Shown: piece after piece, positions 42,280 to 51,488 of the stretch
Position numbering within the stretch: the stretch's first letter is position 1
Layout of the letters: every line of letters begins with the position of its first letter
Assembly (NCBI RefSeq): GCF_003666015.1
Contig: NZ_QPLT01000005.1
Location: 124,001-188,000, forward strand
Length of the DNA: 64,000 nt
Origin: Halorubrum sp. Atlit-26R
GTDB lineage: Archaea > Halobacteriota > Halobacteria > Halobacteriales > Haloferacaceae
Direction: 5' to 3'
The notes under the pieces: model-generated
Database searches by the model: none
What the model saw: only the letters and a program-made list of their open reading frames with translations
Told to the model about the DNA's origin: nothing
Position numbers and translations under genes: made by a program

Positions 42280-44001
42280 ATGAGACACGCACAGGGACCG
42301 CTCCTCACGATCGACCTGACCGAGCGGACCGCGTCGACGACGCCGATCGACGACCGGCTCGCGTCGTTCGTCGGCGGCCGCGGGCTCAACACGTCGCTCG
42401 CGTACGACCGGATCCCGTTCGACGCCGACCCGCTCGGCCCGGAGAACCGACTCTACCTCTCGACCGGGCCGATGCAGTACTCGACGACCTCTTACACCGG
42501 TCGGATGGCGGCCACGGGCCTCTCGCCACTCACGAACGGCCTGCTGTCGTCGAACGCGGGCGGGTTCCTCTCGCGGAACTTCACCGGGGCGGGGTACGCC
42601 GCGGTCGAGCTCGTCGGCGCGAGCGACGACCTGCTCGCCGTCCACGTCCGCGAAATCGGTCCGGACGGCGAACCGGACGTGACCTTCGAGGAGGTCCCGG
42701 ACTTGGAGCAGGCGGAGGTGTCCGCCGTCTCGGACCGGTTCGCGGAGAGCCACGACTTGGAGCCGGAACACGTCGCCTGCGTGGGTCCCGCTGGCGAGAA
42801 CGAGGTCCGCTTCGCGTCGGTGATGACCTCGGACACGCGGGCGTTCGGGCGCGGTGGGCTGGGGGCCGTCCTCGGCTCGAAGGGCGTGAAGGCGCTCACC
42901 TTCGACGGCGATTCCGAGGCCGAGATCGACCTCGACTGGCCCGACGAGGCGGGCGAGGTCCACCGCGAGGCGGCCACCTCCGACTCGATCATGAAGCGGC
43001 AGGGGACGACGAGCGTGACGGAGCTCGCCAACGAGGTGGACGCGCTCCCCTCCTACTACTTCGCCGAGACCTCCTTCGAGGGGGTCGAGGGCATCTCCGG
43101 CGACCGCGTCGAGGAGAAGAAGTACAAGAAGGGGACCTGCTCGCAGTGCGCGTTCGCCTGTAAGCTCCCCACGCGCGACGAGGCGACGGGCGTCGAGACG
43201 GAGGGGCCCGAGTTCGAGACCGTGATGGCGTTCGGCTCCAACGCGGGCGTCGACGACGTCGTCGACGTGATGGCCGCGAACGAGCTGTGCGACGAGCTGG
43301 GGATGGACACCATCTCCTGTGGCGACGTCGTCTCCATGTTCCTCCAGAGCGAAGACGAGTTCGGCAACGCGGAGCTCGTCCGCTCGCTCGTCGAGCAGAT
43401 CGCTTACCGCGAGGGCGTCGGCGACAAGCTCGCGGAGGGCGTCCACCGCGCCAGCGAGGAGTTCGGCGCCGAGGACTGGACGGTGAAGGGGATGGCGTTC
43501 TCCGGCCACGACGGCCGCGCGCTCAACGGGCAGGGGCTCGCCTTCGCGACCGCGAACCGCGGCGCAGACCACATGTACGGGGAGTTCTACCCCTACGAGT
43601 ACCCGCTCGTCGACCCCGACGACGCGCTCGACCCGCAGGGGCTCGACGGGAAACCTCCGAAGCTCGTCGCGAAGGAGAACCGCAACGCGGTGCTGGACTC
43701 CGCCGTGATCTGTAAGTTCTCGCGGGGCGTCGTCACCGACGATCGGCTCGCCGCGCTGCTCGACGCCGACTACGACGACCTCCAGACGCTGGGCGCGCGG
43801 GTCGTCGAGTTGGAGCGCGCGTTCAACAACGCCCGCGGCTTCGACCGCGCCGACGACACGCTCCCGTACGCCGACGCGATCGACGGGTTCGACGACGCCC
43901 TCTCGGAGTACTACGCGCTCCGCGGCTGGAACGACGACGGAACCGTCCCGGGCCACGGCGACGACCTCGACGCCGGGAGCCGAGCGACGGCCGACGACTG
44001 A
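42280..44001 (+). CDS. Aldehyde ferredoxin oxidoreductase (tungsten/molybdenum enzyme)
   Basis: The 573-residue enzyme oxidises aldehydes to acids with ferredoxin as acceptor, using a bis-pterin tungsten cofactor and one 4Fe-4S cluster. Cluster ligands are C287, C290, C294 (CSQCAFAC) and C478 (AVICKF). The N-terminal pterin-binding part includes FVGGRGLNTSLAYD and STGPMQYSTTSYTGRM. A GTTTTATC box lies about 27 bases upstream of the ATG. No cofactor-synthesis or tungstate transporter gene adjoins it. Substrate unknown. Confidence 0.93.
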   Translation: MRHAQGPLLTIDLTERTASTTPIDDRLASFVGGRGLNTSLAYDRIPFDADPLGPENRLYLSTGPMQYSTTSYTGRMAATGLSPLTNGLLSSNAGGFLSRNFTGAGYAAVELVGASDDLLAVHVREIGPDGEPDVTFEEVPDLEQAEVSAVSDRFAESHDLEPEHVACVGPAGENEVRFASVMTSDTRAFGRGGLGAVLGSKGVKALTFDGDSEAEIDLDWPDEAGEVHREAATSDSIMKRQGTTSVTELANEVDALPSYYFAETSFEGVEGISGDRVEEKKYKKGTCSQCAFACKLPTRDEATGVETEGPEFETVMAFGSNAGVDDVVDVMAANELCDELGMDTISCGDVVSMFLQSEDEFGNAELVRSLVEQIAYREGVGDKLAEGVHRASEEFGAEDWTVKGMAFSGHDGRALNGQGLAFATANRGADHMYGEFYPYEYPLVDPDDALDPQGLDGKPPKLVAKENRNAVLDSAVICKFSRGVVTDDRLAALLDADYDDLQTLGARVVELERAFNNARGFDRADDTLPYADAIDGFDDALSEYYALRGWNDDGTVPGHGDDLDAGSRATADD

Positions 44002-44025
44002 GCCGGAGTCGCTCCCGCCGCTCGC

Positions 44026-45672
44026 CTACTCGCCGCCCGACTCGACGTCGGCGCCGCGGAACTCGAATCGGGCGCCCCCGCCCTCGCCGTCGACCAGTTC
44101 GACCGCCCAGCCGTGCGCGTCCGCGACCTCGGCGACGATCTTCAGCCCGAACCCGGTGCCGTCGGGGTCGGTCGTCACGCCCGCCTCGAACACCTCTTCG
44201 CGGTCGGCCGGGTCGATCCCGGGGCCGTCGTCCTCGACGTAGAACCCGTCGCCGTCCGGGAGCGCGCCGACCGTGACCGTTACGTCGGGCCCCACGTGTT
44301 CGACCGCGTTGCCGAAGAGGTTCTCTATGGCCTGCCGCAGGCGGCTGCGGTCCGCCTCGACGACCGCGTCCGTCTCGACCGCGAGCGTCGCGGACTCGGT
44401 GTCGACGGTCTCCCAGCACTCCGCGGCGAGGTCGGCCAGCGGGACGGGCTCGGTCTCGTCGATCCCGGACCCCTGCCGCGCCAGCGCGAGCAGGTCCTCG
44501 ATGAGGGCGTCCATCCGGTCGAGCGAGCGCTCGACCGCGCCGAGCTCCTCGACGTCTACCGACTCGTCCGCGAGCCGGTCGCTGACGATCTCGAGGTTCC
44601 CGGCCGCGACGTTGAGCGGGCTCCGCAGGTCGTGCGAGACGAGGCTGGCGAACTCCTCCAAGCGGTCGCGCTCGCGCGCCACCTCCTCCTCGCGGCGCCG
44701 GAGCTGCCGCTCCCGCTCGATGCGGACGAGCACCATCGTCACCGTCGCCGCCCAGATGCGCGCCACCGCGAGGTCGGAGTCGTCGAAGGCGTCGGGAACG
44801 GTCGCGCCGACGTTCAACGCGCCGTACCGCCCGAGCGGGACGACGAGCTCGCTCCGGATCGTCTCGCCGTCGTCGTAGCGGTCCGGGTCGTCGGCGACGT
44901 CGGCCACGTAGGTCGGCTCCCCGCTCTCGAACACGTCCCACGTAATGCTCCGCTCGTCGGCCGCGAACGTCGGGTGGTCGCCGACGACGGCGTCCGCCGT
45001 GTCGGTCCAGGCGATCGGTTCGAGGGCGTCTTCCCCCTCGTCGTACAGCCAGATCGCGGCGATCGGATGACCCAGCACGTCGTCGACGTACGCCACCGCC
45101 GCCTCGGCGGCCGCCTCCCTGTCGGTCGTCTTCAGCAGCTCCCGGGTCGCCTCGTGGAGGGATTCGAGCGTCTCCGTGCGGCGCTGGAGCGCCAGCCGCC
45201 GCGTCCGCTCGTTCGAGACGTCGATCGCGGTGACGACCGCGTACGGGTCGCCGTCGATCTCGAACGGGCCGACGCTGACCCGGACCGGGACGAGGACGCC
45301 GTCGCCGCGGCGGACGGCCAGCTCGAACCCGTCGGCGAGCGACCGCGTCTCGCCGGCGCGCGTCGTCTCGATGAGCGCCCGCACGTCGTGGCGAGAGTCC
45401 GCTGCCTCCCTCTCGCTCGGCTCGTCGCTCCCGAAACCACCGGCTCCGGTGCTGTCGTCGTCGACGCCGGAGGGCGGCGCCGACCCGCCGCCGCCCCAGT
45501 CCAGCTCGGTCGGGTCCTCGAACACGTCGCCGATCGACCGGCCCGCGAGGTCGTCCGGGTCGAGCCCGAACACCGCCTCGACGCTCGGCGTCCCGGCGTG
45601 GACGACGCCGTCGCCGTCGACGACCAGCGTCGGGTCCGGCGTGGCGTCGATCGCCTCGGGGAAGCGGTCCAT
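44026..45672 (-). CDS. PAS-GAF sensor histidine kinase
   Basis: The 548-residue protein has a PAS domain (about 1-160, interrupted by a Gly/Asp-rich insertion at 58-95), a GAF domain (about 170-315), the dimerisation helix with H347 in SLVSHDLRSPLN and an HATPase domain with NLFGNAVEHV, DDGPGID and GTGFGLKIV. No membrane segments are seen, so it senses a cytoplasmic signal such as redox or a ligand. No response regulator lies next to it; haloarchaea often have orphan kinases. The ATG at 45672 is two bases from the stop of the upstream gene. Confidence 0.93.
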   Translation of the reverse strand: MDRFPEAIDATPDPTLVVDGDGVVHAGTPSVEAVFGLDPDDLAGRSIGDVFEDPTELDWGGGGSAPPSGVDDDSTGAGGFGSDEPSEREAADSRHDVRALIETTRAGETRSLADGFELAVRRGDGVLVPVRVSVGPFEIDGDPYAVVTAIDVSNERTRRLALQRRTETLESLHEATRELLKTTDREAAAEAAVAYVDDVLGHPIAAIWLYDEGEDALEPIAWTDTADAVVGDHPTFAADERSITWDVFESGEPTYVADVADDPDRYDDGETIRSELVVPLGRYGALNVGATVPDAFDDSDLAVARIWAATVTMVLVRIERERQLRRREEEVARERDRLEEFASLVSHDLRSPLNVAAGNLEIVSDRLADESVDVEELGAVERSLDRMDALIEDLLALARQGSGIDETEPVPLADLAAECWETVDTESATLAVETDAVVEADRSRLRQAIENLFGNAVEHVGPDVTVTVGALPDGDGFYVEDDGPGIDPADREEVFEAGVTTDPDGTGFGLKIVAEVADAHGWAVELVDGEGGGARFEFRGADVESGGE

Positions 45673-45674
45673 GG

Positions 45675-46451
45675 TCACTCGTCCGCCGGCGTGTGAACGT
45701 GACCGCACTCGGGGCAGCGCACCTCCTCGCCCCGGAGGTCCGCGGAGGAGGCGCGCACCTCGCGCATCACCTCGCTGATCCGATCCTCGGCCTCTAACTC
45801 GTCGGCGACCGCGAGGTCGACGCCCTCCACTTCGAGGAGGAACTTCGCGACCTCCGTCACCTCGTACATCATCTCGTCTAAGTCCTCGGCGGTGAAGAAG
45901 CCGGACATCGCGCCGTAGAGGAACGTTGCGCCCGCCTTCGTCACCTTCTCCTCGAAGGAGTAGCGGGCCTGATTGACGGCCTGCGGGGTGTAGGTGTCGG
46001 TCATGAAGGGGACGAGCTCGGGGAGGTTCTCGCCGATCTTCGTCATCTCGACGCCGGTCTCCGTGCGGAAGTCCGCGCAGAGCCGCGCGATCGCCCACTC
46101 GCGGGCCGTGATGTACGTCCGGTCGCGGAGGAACTCGTTGACCCGCTCGTAGCGCGCGCCGTCCATCTTCTTGAACCGCTCGTACTTCCGGACGTCCCGC
46201 GGCACGTCGTCGTCGGAGTCGTCGTCGGTCGCGGTCGTATCCTGATCGCCACCGGTCGAATCCCGCTCGTCAGCGTCGGCCGCGTCCGGCCCCGCGGCCG
46301 GTGTCTCCTCGTCCGTTCCGTCGCCCGCTCGGGAGTCGGGTTCCCCGTCGTCGCCCTCGGAGGAGGATCGATCCTCGGGCGGGGACCGGTCCGCGGGGGC
46401 GTCGCCGGTCTCGTCGGGCGCGTCGGCCGACGAACCGGTGTGTTCGCTCAT
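45675..46451 (-). CDS. DUF5806-type haloarchaeal protein with zinc-ribbon end
   Basis: The 258-residue protein has an acidic, disordered N-terminal third (about 1-85), then a mostly helical conserved core (YERFKKMDGARYERVNEFLRDRTYITAREWAIARLCADFRTETGVEMTKIGENLPELVPFM) and a C-terminal CPECGHVHTP half zinc ribbon. The core pattern fits the DUF5806 family; function unknown. It is probably co-transcribed with the histidine kinase, two bases downstream, which may suggest a signalling link. Confidence 0.82.
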   Translation of the reverse strand: MSEHTGSSADAPDETGDAPADRSPPEDRSSSEGDDGEPDSRAGDGTDEETPAAGPDAADADERDSTGGDQDTTATDDDSDDDVPRDVRKYERFKKMDGARYERVNEFLRDRTYITAREWAIARLCADFRTETGVEMTKIGENLPELVPFMTDTYTPQAVNQARYSFEEKVTKAGATFLYGAMSGFFTAEDLDEMMYEVTEVAKFLLEVEGVDLAVADELEAEDRISEVMREVRASSADLRGEEVRCPECGHVHTPADE

Positions 46452-46541
46452 ACTTTCGAAACCTCGCGGGCGGGCAAAAGCCTTGTCGGTGGTCGCCCGC
46501 TCGGAGATCCACTTTTGTACCGCCGCGTGGAGGGATGGGGC

Positions 46542-46910
46542 ATGAAGGTGCTCTGCGGGATCGGCGGCAGCGACGACTCGTTCCGCGCGCTCGACCGGAC
46601 GGTCGAACGCGCGGCGGTCGCGAACGACGACCTGACGATCGCCGTGGTCGACAACGAGGACTCCTCTGTGTCGCCCGACGAGGTCGTCGAACGCGCCGAG
46701 GCGGCGGCGGACGAGGCCGAAATCGACGCCGAGGTCCGACGGGTCGAGGGCGACCCGGGGAGCCGGCTGGTGGAGATCGCCGAGACCGAGGGGTTCGAGG
46801 AGATCGTCTTGGGCGGCGGTCACACGAGTCCGATGGGGAAGATCACGATCGGGTCGATCGCGGAGTTCGTTCTCCTGAACGCGAAGACGTCGGTCACGCT
46901 GGTCAGATGA
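46542..46910 (+). CDS. Universal stress protein, UspA family
   Basis: The 122-residue protein is slightly short for the family but complete: CGIGGSDDSFRAL at the start, and the ATP-loop pattern GGGHTSPMGKITIGSIAEFVLLNAKTSVTLV at the end. Start at ATG 46542 fits family length; the frame upstream has no homology. It overlaps the acetyltransferase gene by four bases (ATGA). Confidence 0.87.
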   Translation: MKVLCGIGGSDDSFRALDRTVERAAVANDDLTIAVVDNEDSSVSPDEVVERAEAAADEAEIDAEVRRVEGDPGSRLVEIAETEGFEEIVLGGGHTSPMGKITIGSIAEFVLLNAKTSVTLVR

Positions 46911-47485
46911 GCGACCGAGGCTACCCGGACGCGGTGGCGGACGAGTTCCCGCCGCCGCCGACCGCGTTCACCGACCGCGAGGACCGCGCGATCGAGGTCC
47001 GGCCGTACGCGGGCGAGGAGGCGGTCCGCGAGGCGCTCGTCGAGATGTACGACGCCTTCGACCCGGCCGACCGCGCGCAGGGGATCCCGCCGGGCGGCGA
47101 GGAGCGCATCCGCGAGTGGCTCGACGCCATCCTCTGTGACGACTGCTACAACGTGATCGCCTGGTGCGGCGACGACGCGGCCGGCCACGCGACGCTCGTC
47201 CCCGACGGCGACGCCTACGAGCTGGCGATCTTCGTCCACCAGGAGTACCAGCGCGCCGGGATCGGCACCCACCTCATCCGCGGGCTGCTCGGGCACGGGC
47301 AGGCGAACGGCGTCGAGAAAGTGTGGCTCACGGTGGAGCGGTGGAACCGCGCCGCGGTCTCGCTGTACAAGAAGATCGGCTTCGAGACCTCCGACGCCGA
47401 GAGCTTCGAGCTGGAGATGGGGCTGCGGCTTCACGCGAGCGACGACGAGGACGTCGACCCCGATCCGGACGACGGCGACGAGTAG
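46907..47485 (+). CDS. GNAT-family N-acetyltransferase
   Basis: The 192-residue enzyme has the GNAT acetyl-CoA loop in [21 protein letters not shown] (about 104-124) and the late motif [18 protein letters not shown]. The first 30 residues and the last 20 (acidic) are additions. It probably acetylates a small amine or protein N-terminus; the coupling to the UspA gene suggests a stress role. Substrate unknown. Confidence 0.9.
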   Translation: MSDRGYPDAVADEFPPPPTAFTDREDRAIEVRPYAGEEAVREALVEMYDAFDPADRAQGIPPGGEERIREWLDAILCDDCYNVIAWCGDDAAGHATLVPDGDAYELAIFVHQEYQRAGIGTHLIRGLLGHGQANGVEKVWLTVERWNRAAVSLYKKIGFETSDAESFELEMGLRLHASDDEDVDPDPDDGDE

Positions 47486-47535
47486 CGTTGGCCGGAATCT
47501 TCAAGCCTTTAGGGGCGGCCCGCGACCGCTCCGGT

Positions 47536-48159
47536 ATGAGCCATCGAATTCTGCTGTTGGGGGCGCCCGGCGCCGGAAAGGGGACGCAGAGCGCGAAGCT
47601 GGCCGACGAGTACGGCGTCGAGCACGTCACGACCGGCGACGCGCTCCGCGCGAACAAGGAGATGGAGACGGAGTACGGCACGCCCAAGTCGTTCATGGAC
47701 GCGGGCGAGCTCGTCCCCGACCCGGTCGTCAACGAGATCGTCGAGGCCGCGCTCGACGACGCCGACGGGTTCGTCCTCGACGGCTACCCGCGCAACATCG
47801 AGCAGGCGGAGTACCTCTCGGAGATTACGGACCTCGACGCCGTCATCCTGCTCGACGTCGACCAGGAGGTGCTCGTCGACCGGCTCACCGGCCGCCGCGT
47901 CTGCGACGACTGCGGCGCGAACTACCACGTCGACTTCCAGCCGCCCGAGGAGCCGGGCGTCTGCGACGAGTGCGGCGGCGAGCTGATCCAGCGCGAGGAC
48001 GACACCGAGGAGACCGCCCGCGAGCGCTTGGAGGTCTTCTACGAGAACACCGAGCCCGTGATCGACCACTTCCGCGACGAGGGCGTCCTCGTCGAGGTCG
48101 ACGGCGAGGCGACCCCGGACGAGGTCTTCGCCCGGATCCGCGACGTCGTCGAGAACTGA
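47536..48159 (+). CDS. adk: Adenylate kinase
   Basis: The 207-residue kinase balances AMP, ADP and ATP. It has the P-loop GAPGAGKGT (9-17), the AMP-site [22 protein letters not shown] and a LID with a four-cysteine zinc site (CDDCGANYH and CDECGG), so it is the long, zinc-bearing form of the bacterial-like family. Start ATG 47536 is set by homology. The next gene, 101 bases on, is the EMC3-like gene that accompanies adk in many archaea. Confidence 0.95.
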   Translation: MSHRILLLGAPGAGKGTQSAKLADEYGVEHVTTGDALRANKEMETEYGTPKSFMDAGELVPDPVVNEIVEAALDDADGFVLDGYPRNIEQAEYLSEITDLDAVILLDVDQEVLVDRLTGRRVCDDCGANYHVDFQPPEEPGVCDECGGELIQREDDTEETARERLEVFYENTEPVIDHFRDEGVLVEVDGEATPDEVFARIRDVVEN

Positions 48160-48260
48160 CGCGATCGAGAACCGGTCTCCGTCCGTCGCGCGGTGACGGG
48201 CCGGACGCGCGGCCGACGATCCTACAAGGTTCTTAACCGTCGACCGCTAACCGGCCGGTA

Positions 48261-49169
48261 ATGAGCAAAGTCGAACGGCGAGTCCGCTCGCTGGTCCGCG
48301 AGGACGGCGAGATGCGGGACGCCATTCAAGTCGTCCTCGACAACGCCAGCGGCGGCGAGGTGCGTTGGGTCGACGTTCGCGACGAAATCTCGAGCGGGCA
48401 GTGGGGCCGGCTCATCGAGAAGGAGATCCTCGTGGACGGCGAGGAGGGGTTCGCCTTAGCCGACCGCGAGGGGATCGAGGCCGGCTTGGAAGATGACGAC
48501 GACTCCGGCGGGAGCGACGTCGAGACGCCCGAGACGACCTCCTGGTCGAAGTGGGACAAGCTCGCCGGGGTCGCGACGCTCGGCGCGTTCGTCGGGTACG
48601 CGGTCCCCCCGGTCCGGAACGCGATCGCCGGCGCCATCGACGTCGTTCTCGGCCCCCTCCTGAACGTGGTCCCGTTCTACGTCGTGATCATGGTCATCGC
48701 GCTCGGCACGGGGCTGTACTCGACGCTGCTGCGCGCCGGGCTCATGGACATGGAGAAGATGGGCGCGTACCAGGACCGGATGAAGGACATCCAGGAGCGC
48801 CGGAAAGAGGCCGAGAAGCGCGACGACGACGAGGCGCTCGACGAGATCCAAGAAGAGCAGATGGAGGCGATGGGCGACCAGCTCGGCATGTTCAAAGAGC
48901 AGTTCCGCCCGATGGTGTGGATCATGTTCCTCACCATCCCCGCGTTCCTCTGGATGTTCTGGGTGATCGGCTACCGCGGGTCGGAGGCCGCGTATCCGGC
49001 CGTCGCCGCCCAGGAGCTCGTCGTGCCGCTGGCGGGGACCGTCACCTGGGACACGGGGATCGTCGGCCCGATCCAGATGTGGATCCTCTGGTACTTCCTC
49101 TGCTCGATGGCGTTCACGCAGCTGGTCCAGAAGAGCCTCAACATCGAGATGTCGCCGTCCTCCTCGTAG
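48261..49169 (+). CDS. DUF106 membrane insertase-like protein (EMC3/YidC superfamily)
   Basis: The 302-residue protein has a winged-helix-like cytoplasmic N-terminus (about 1-75), then membrane helices at about 100-120, 130-155, 215-235 and 270-290, with a charged coiled coil (MGAYQDRMKDIQERRKEAEKRDDDEALDEIQEEQMEAM) between helices 2 and 3. This is the archaeal Oxa1/Get1/EMC3 superfamily, thought to insert membrane proteins with SecYEG. adk upstream is the usual partner. A TTCTTAAC box lies about 28 bases before the ATG. Confidence 0.9.
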   Translation: MSKVERRVRSLVREDGEMRDAIQVVLDNASGGEVRWVDVRDEISSGQWGRLIEKEILVDGEEGFALADREGIEAGLEDDDDSGGSDVETPETTSWSKWDKLAGVATLGAFVGYAVPPVRNAIAGAIDVVLGPLLNVVPFYVVIMVIALGTGLYSTLLRAGLMDMEKMGAYQDRMKDIQERRKEAEKRDDDEALDEIQEEQMEAMGDQLGMFKEQFRPMVWIMFLTIPAFLWMFWVIGYRGSEAAYPAVAAQELVVPLAGTVTWDTGIVGPIQMWILWYFLCSMAFTQLVQKSLNIEMSPSSS

Positions 49170-49203
49170 GCGACGAGCGAACCCTCTCGGTTCCTCGCGG
49201 TCC

Positions 49204-50463
49204 CTACTCGTCGGCTTCGACCGCGTCGTCGCCGTCGCTCTCCTCGGCCGCGACCTCCTCGGCGACCGCTTCGAACGCCGCGAGGATGACGCGCTTGCAC
49301 GCCTGCCCCTCGGTGCTCCAGTGGTGGGCGTAGTCGAGCATGTCGTCGTAGATGTCGGGCTTACAGCCCGCCGCCTGCGGGTGGCCGCCGCCGTTCACGC
49401 GACCGGCGACCTCGTGGGCGTGCCGGAAGTCGTCGGAGCCGCGGATGGAGGCGGACCCCGCGGGTTTGACGATCACCGCGGCGTCGGCGCCCGCCTCGCG
49501 GAGCCCCTCCGCGACCTCGTTCTGCGAGCAGCGGCCGTAGGTGACCGCGACGCGCCAGTCGCCGACCTCGTGGGTGACCGCGCGGTCGACCGCGAGGTCG
49601 ATGCGGGCCTCCTTCTCCACGCGGCGGTCCTCGACGAACGAGCGCACCGTTTCGGGGAGGTCGACGCCGTACGCGCCGATCACGGCCGCGTACTCCTCGG
49701 CGCCGGCCCAGTAGGAGTAGTCGGCGAGGTCGTCGGAGCGCGGGTCCTCCTTGATCCAGAGGTCGTGGTCGCGCGTGACTTCCGCGAGCTCGGTCCAGCG
49801 GTCGTCGAACGCGTACTCCAGCGACCGGAGCGTCACGTCGGCGGTGCACTCCTCGTCGGAGTCGCCGACGACGAGGTCGACGCCGGCGTCGCGGACCGCG
49901 GCGGCGGTGTCGTCGTCCCACTGGTGGTGGTCGAACCAGCGGATCGCGTCGGTCGACGCCGCGAGCGCCTCAAGCGGCTCCGCGATCCACTCGTAGTCGT
50001 CGGGACAGAGGTCGCAGACGAAGAGGTCGATGCCGTCGTCGGCGTACGCCTCGACACGTTCGAGCGCGGTGTCGATCGAGTACGGGCCCGCCGAGAGCAG
50101 GCCGACCGGCGACTCGGCGTGCGCGTCGGCGAGGGGGTCGTCGTCGGACTCCTCGTCGCTCGCGTCGTCGTCCGCGTCGTCATCGGTCTCCTCCTCGTCG
50201 TCCGCCAGCCGCGCCGCGATGGCGTCCTCGAAGGGTTCGACGTCGAGCGCGGCGTCGTACGCCTCGCGGATCATCGCGGCGCAGGCGAGGCCGTCGGCGT
50301 CGCCGTCGGCGATCACGACCGCCTCGCAGCCCTCGATGGCCTCCCTCGCCCGTCGCTCCGCGCGCTCGTCGTCCAGCGAGTCGGGGTAGAAGAATCCCTT
50401 CCCCGGCAGCTTCGTGTACCGCGATCGGGGGGCCTCGCCCGTCTCGATGAGGTCGTCGTCCAT
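49204..50463 (-). CDS. DHH-family phosphoesterase (RecJ-like)
   Basis: The 419-residue protein has the DHH signatures: IADGDADGLACA (motif I), CDLCPDDYE, WFDHHQWDDD (DHH motif) and, in the DHHA1 domain, VNGGGHPQAAGCKP. An acidic insertion (about 85-118) is halophile-specific. Related archaeal proteins are single-strand exonucleases or GINS-associated nucleases, or cyclic-dinucleotide phosphodiesterases; the sequence does not decide. The end is an acidic tail. Confidence 0.9.
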   Translation of the reverse strand: MDDDLIETGEAPRSRYTKLPGKGFFYPDSLDDERAERRAREAIEGCEAVVIADGDADGLACAAMIREAYDAALDVEPFEDAIAARLADDEEETDDDADDDASDEESDDDPLADAHAESPVGLLSAGPYSIDTALERVEAYADDGIDLFVCDLCPDDYEWIAEPLEALAASTDAIRWFDHHQWDDDTAAAVRDAGVDLVVGDSDEECTADVTLRSLEYAFDDRWTELAEVTRDHDLWIKEDPRSDDLADYSYWAGAEEYAAVIGAYGVDLPETVRSFVEDRRVEKEARIDLAVDRAVTHEVGDWRVAVTYGRCSQNEVAEGLREAGADAAVIVKPAGSASIRGSDDFRHAHEVAGRVNGGGHPQAAGCKPDIYDDMLDYAHHWSTEGQACKRVILAAFEAVAEEVAAEESDGDDAVEADE

Positions 50464-50554
50464 ACCGTCGAGGCGGGCGGCAGCCGGAAAACTCCGCCGC
50501 TCTCGGGCCGGTCGCGCGGCGTCGCGTTCGGCGGCCGCCGACCTCCGCGACCGC

Positions 50555-51019
50555 TCAGATCGTCGTCCGCCGCGGGTCCTCGTCGGTCAGCTGTCGCACC
50601 GTCAGCACCGGCACCGGGCAGGTCCGGACGACGCGCTCGGCGACGGAGCCGATGAGGAAGCGGTTCTCGCCGTGGCGCCCCCGAGTCCCCATCGCGACGA
50701 GGTCGGCGTCGACCGACCGGGCGTAGGAATCGATCTCCGAGGCCGGGCGCCCCTCGCGGACCTCGATCGTGACGTCGAGGTCGCGGTCGCGGTCGTGCGC
50801 GGCGTCCGCGACGCGGTCGAGCGCGTCACGTCCCTGGTCGTCGAGCGCGTCGCGGAGGTCCTCGCGGACCCTGTCCGGCGACGACTCGACCTCGCCGGCG
50901 TCGACGACGTACACCGCGTGGACCTCGGCGTCGAACCGCGCCGCCACGTCGACCGCGACCGAGACGGCCCGCTGAACGCTGTCGGAGCCGTCGGTCGCGA
51001 CCACGATGGTGTCGAACAT
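50555..51019 (-). CDS. Universal stress protein, UspA family
   Basis: The 154-residue protein is a full-length UspA: start MFDTIVVATDGSDSVQRAV, and the ATP-binding pattern MGTRGRHGENRFLIGSVAERVVRTCPVPVLTV. It is a likely ATP-binding stress protein. The ATG at 51019 is followed upstream by repeat element D after about 90 bases, so element D may sit in or next to its promoter. Confidence 0.93.
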   Translation of the reverse strand: MFDTIVVATDGSDSVQRAVSVAVDVAARFDAEVHAVYVVDAGEVESSPDRVREDLRDALDDQGRDALDRVADAAHDRDRDLDVTIEVREGRPASEIDSYARSVDADLVAMGTRGRHGENRFLIGSVAERVVRTCPVPVLTVRQLTDEDPRRTTI

Positions 51020-51107
51020 GGCCGTCCGTTCGCCGCAACGGCACCTAAAACCCGGCGGTCGGGGGAGGGGAGACGGCGCGAAGCGAGGCGAGCGCGACGA
51101 CGTTCTA

Positions 51108-51466
51108 TTTATAAATAGCCGGACTGGGCGGCGGCGCGTGCCGACGAGCGGCCGCCTGTGGCGGTCGCGAGTCGCACGCGCGAGGGAGTCGGTCGCCGAG
51201 CGAAGCGACGGCGACCGACGAGGCTGGGGAGGCGTGAGGGGGTGCTGTGCGGGGCGGGACTCAAAGGGGCAGTCGGCGAGGCGGGCGCAGGCGACGTAAG
51301 CACTGGAAGGAGCGAGCAACGCGAGCGACTGAAGCGCGCAACGAGCGTGCGCCCGCCTCGCCGGCTGGGGCTTTGGAGGCGTTCGCCGCCGATCTATTGT
51401 CGATTATTTATAAGCGAGCGGGTGGGGATTTGGAGGAATTCTCTGCCGACCCGTCGTATTTATAAA
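51108..51466 (+). repeat. Dispersed structured element, copy D
   Basis: This forward copy has a TTTATAAA edge (51108-51115), P1 with the same outer stem as copy A but a different inner stem, P2 of 11 bp nearly identical to A, and P3 of 16 bp (51274-51289 with 51348-51363). CAAAGGGGCAG is at 51262-51272 and CTGGGGCTTTG at 51365-51375. Two 57-bp tail units (51363, 51420) end in TTTATAAA (51459-51466); the second unit is diverged (GGGGATTTGG). The gaps on both sides hold no gene. Confidence 0.87.
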
Positions 51467-51488
51467 AGACTGCGCGCGTCCAGTCCCG

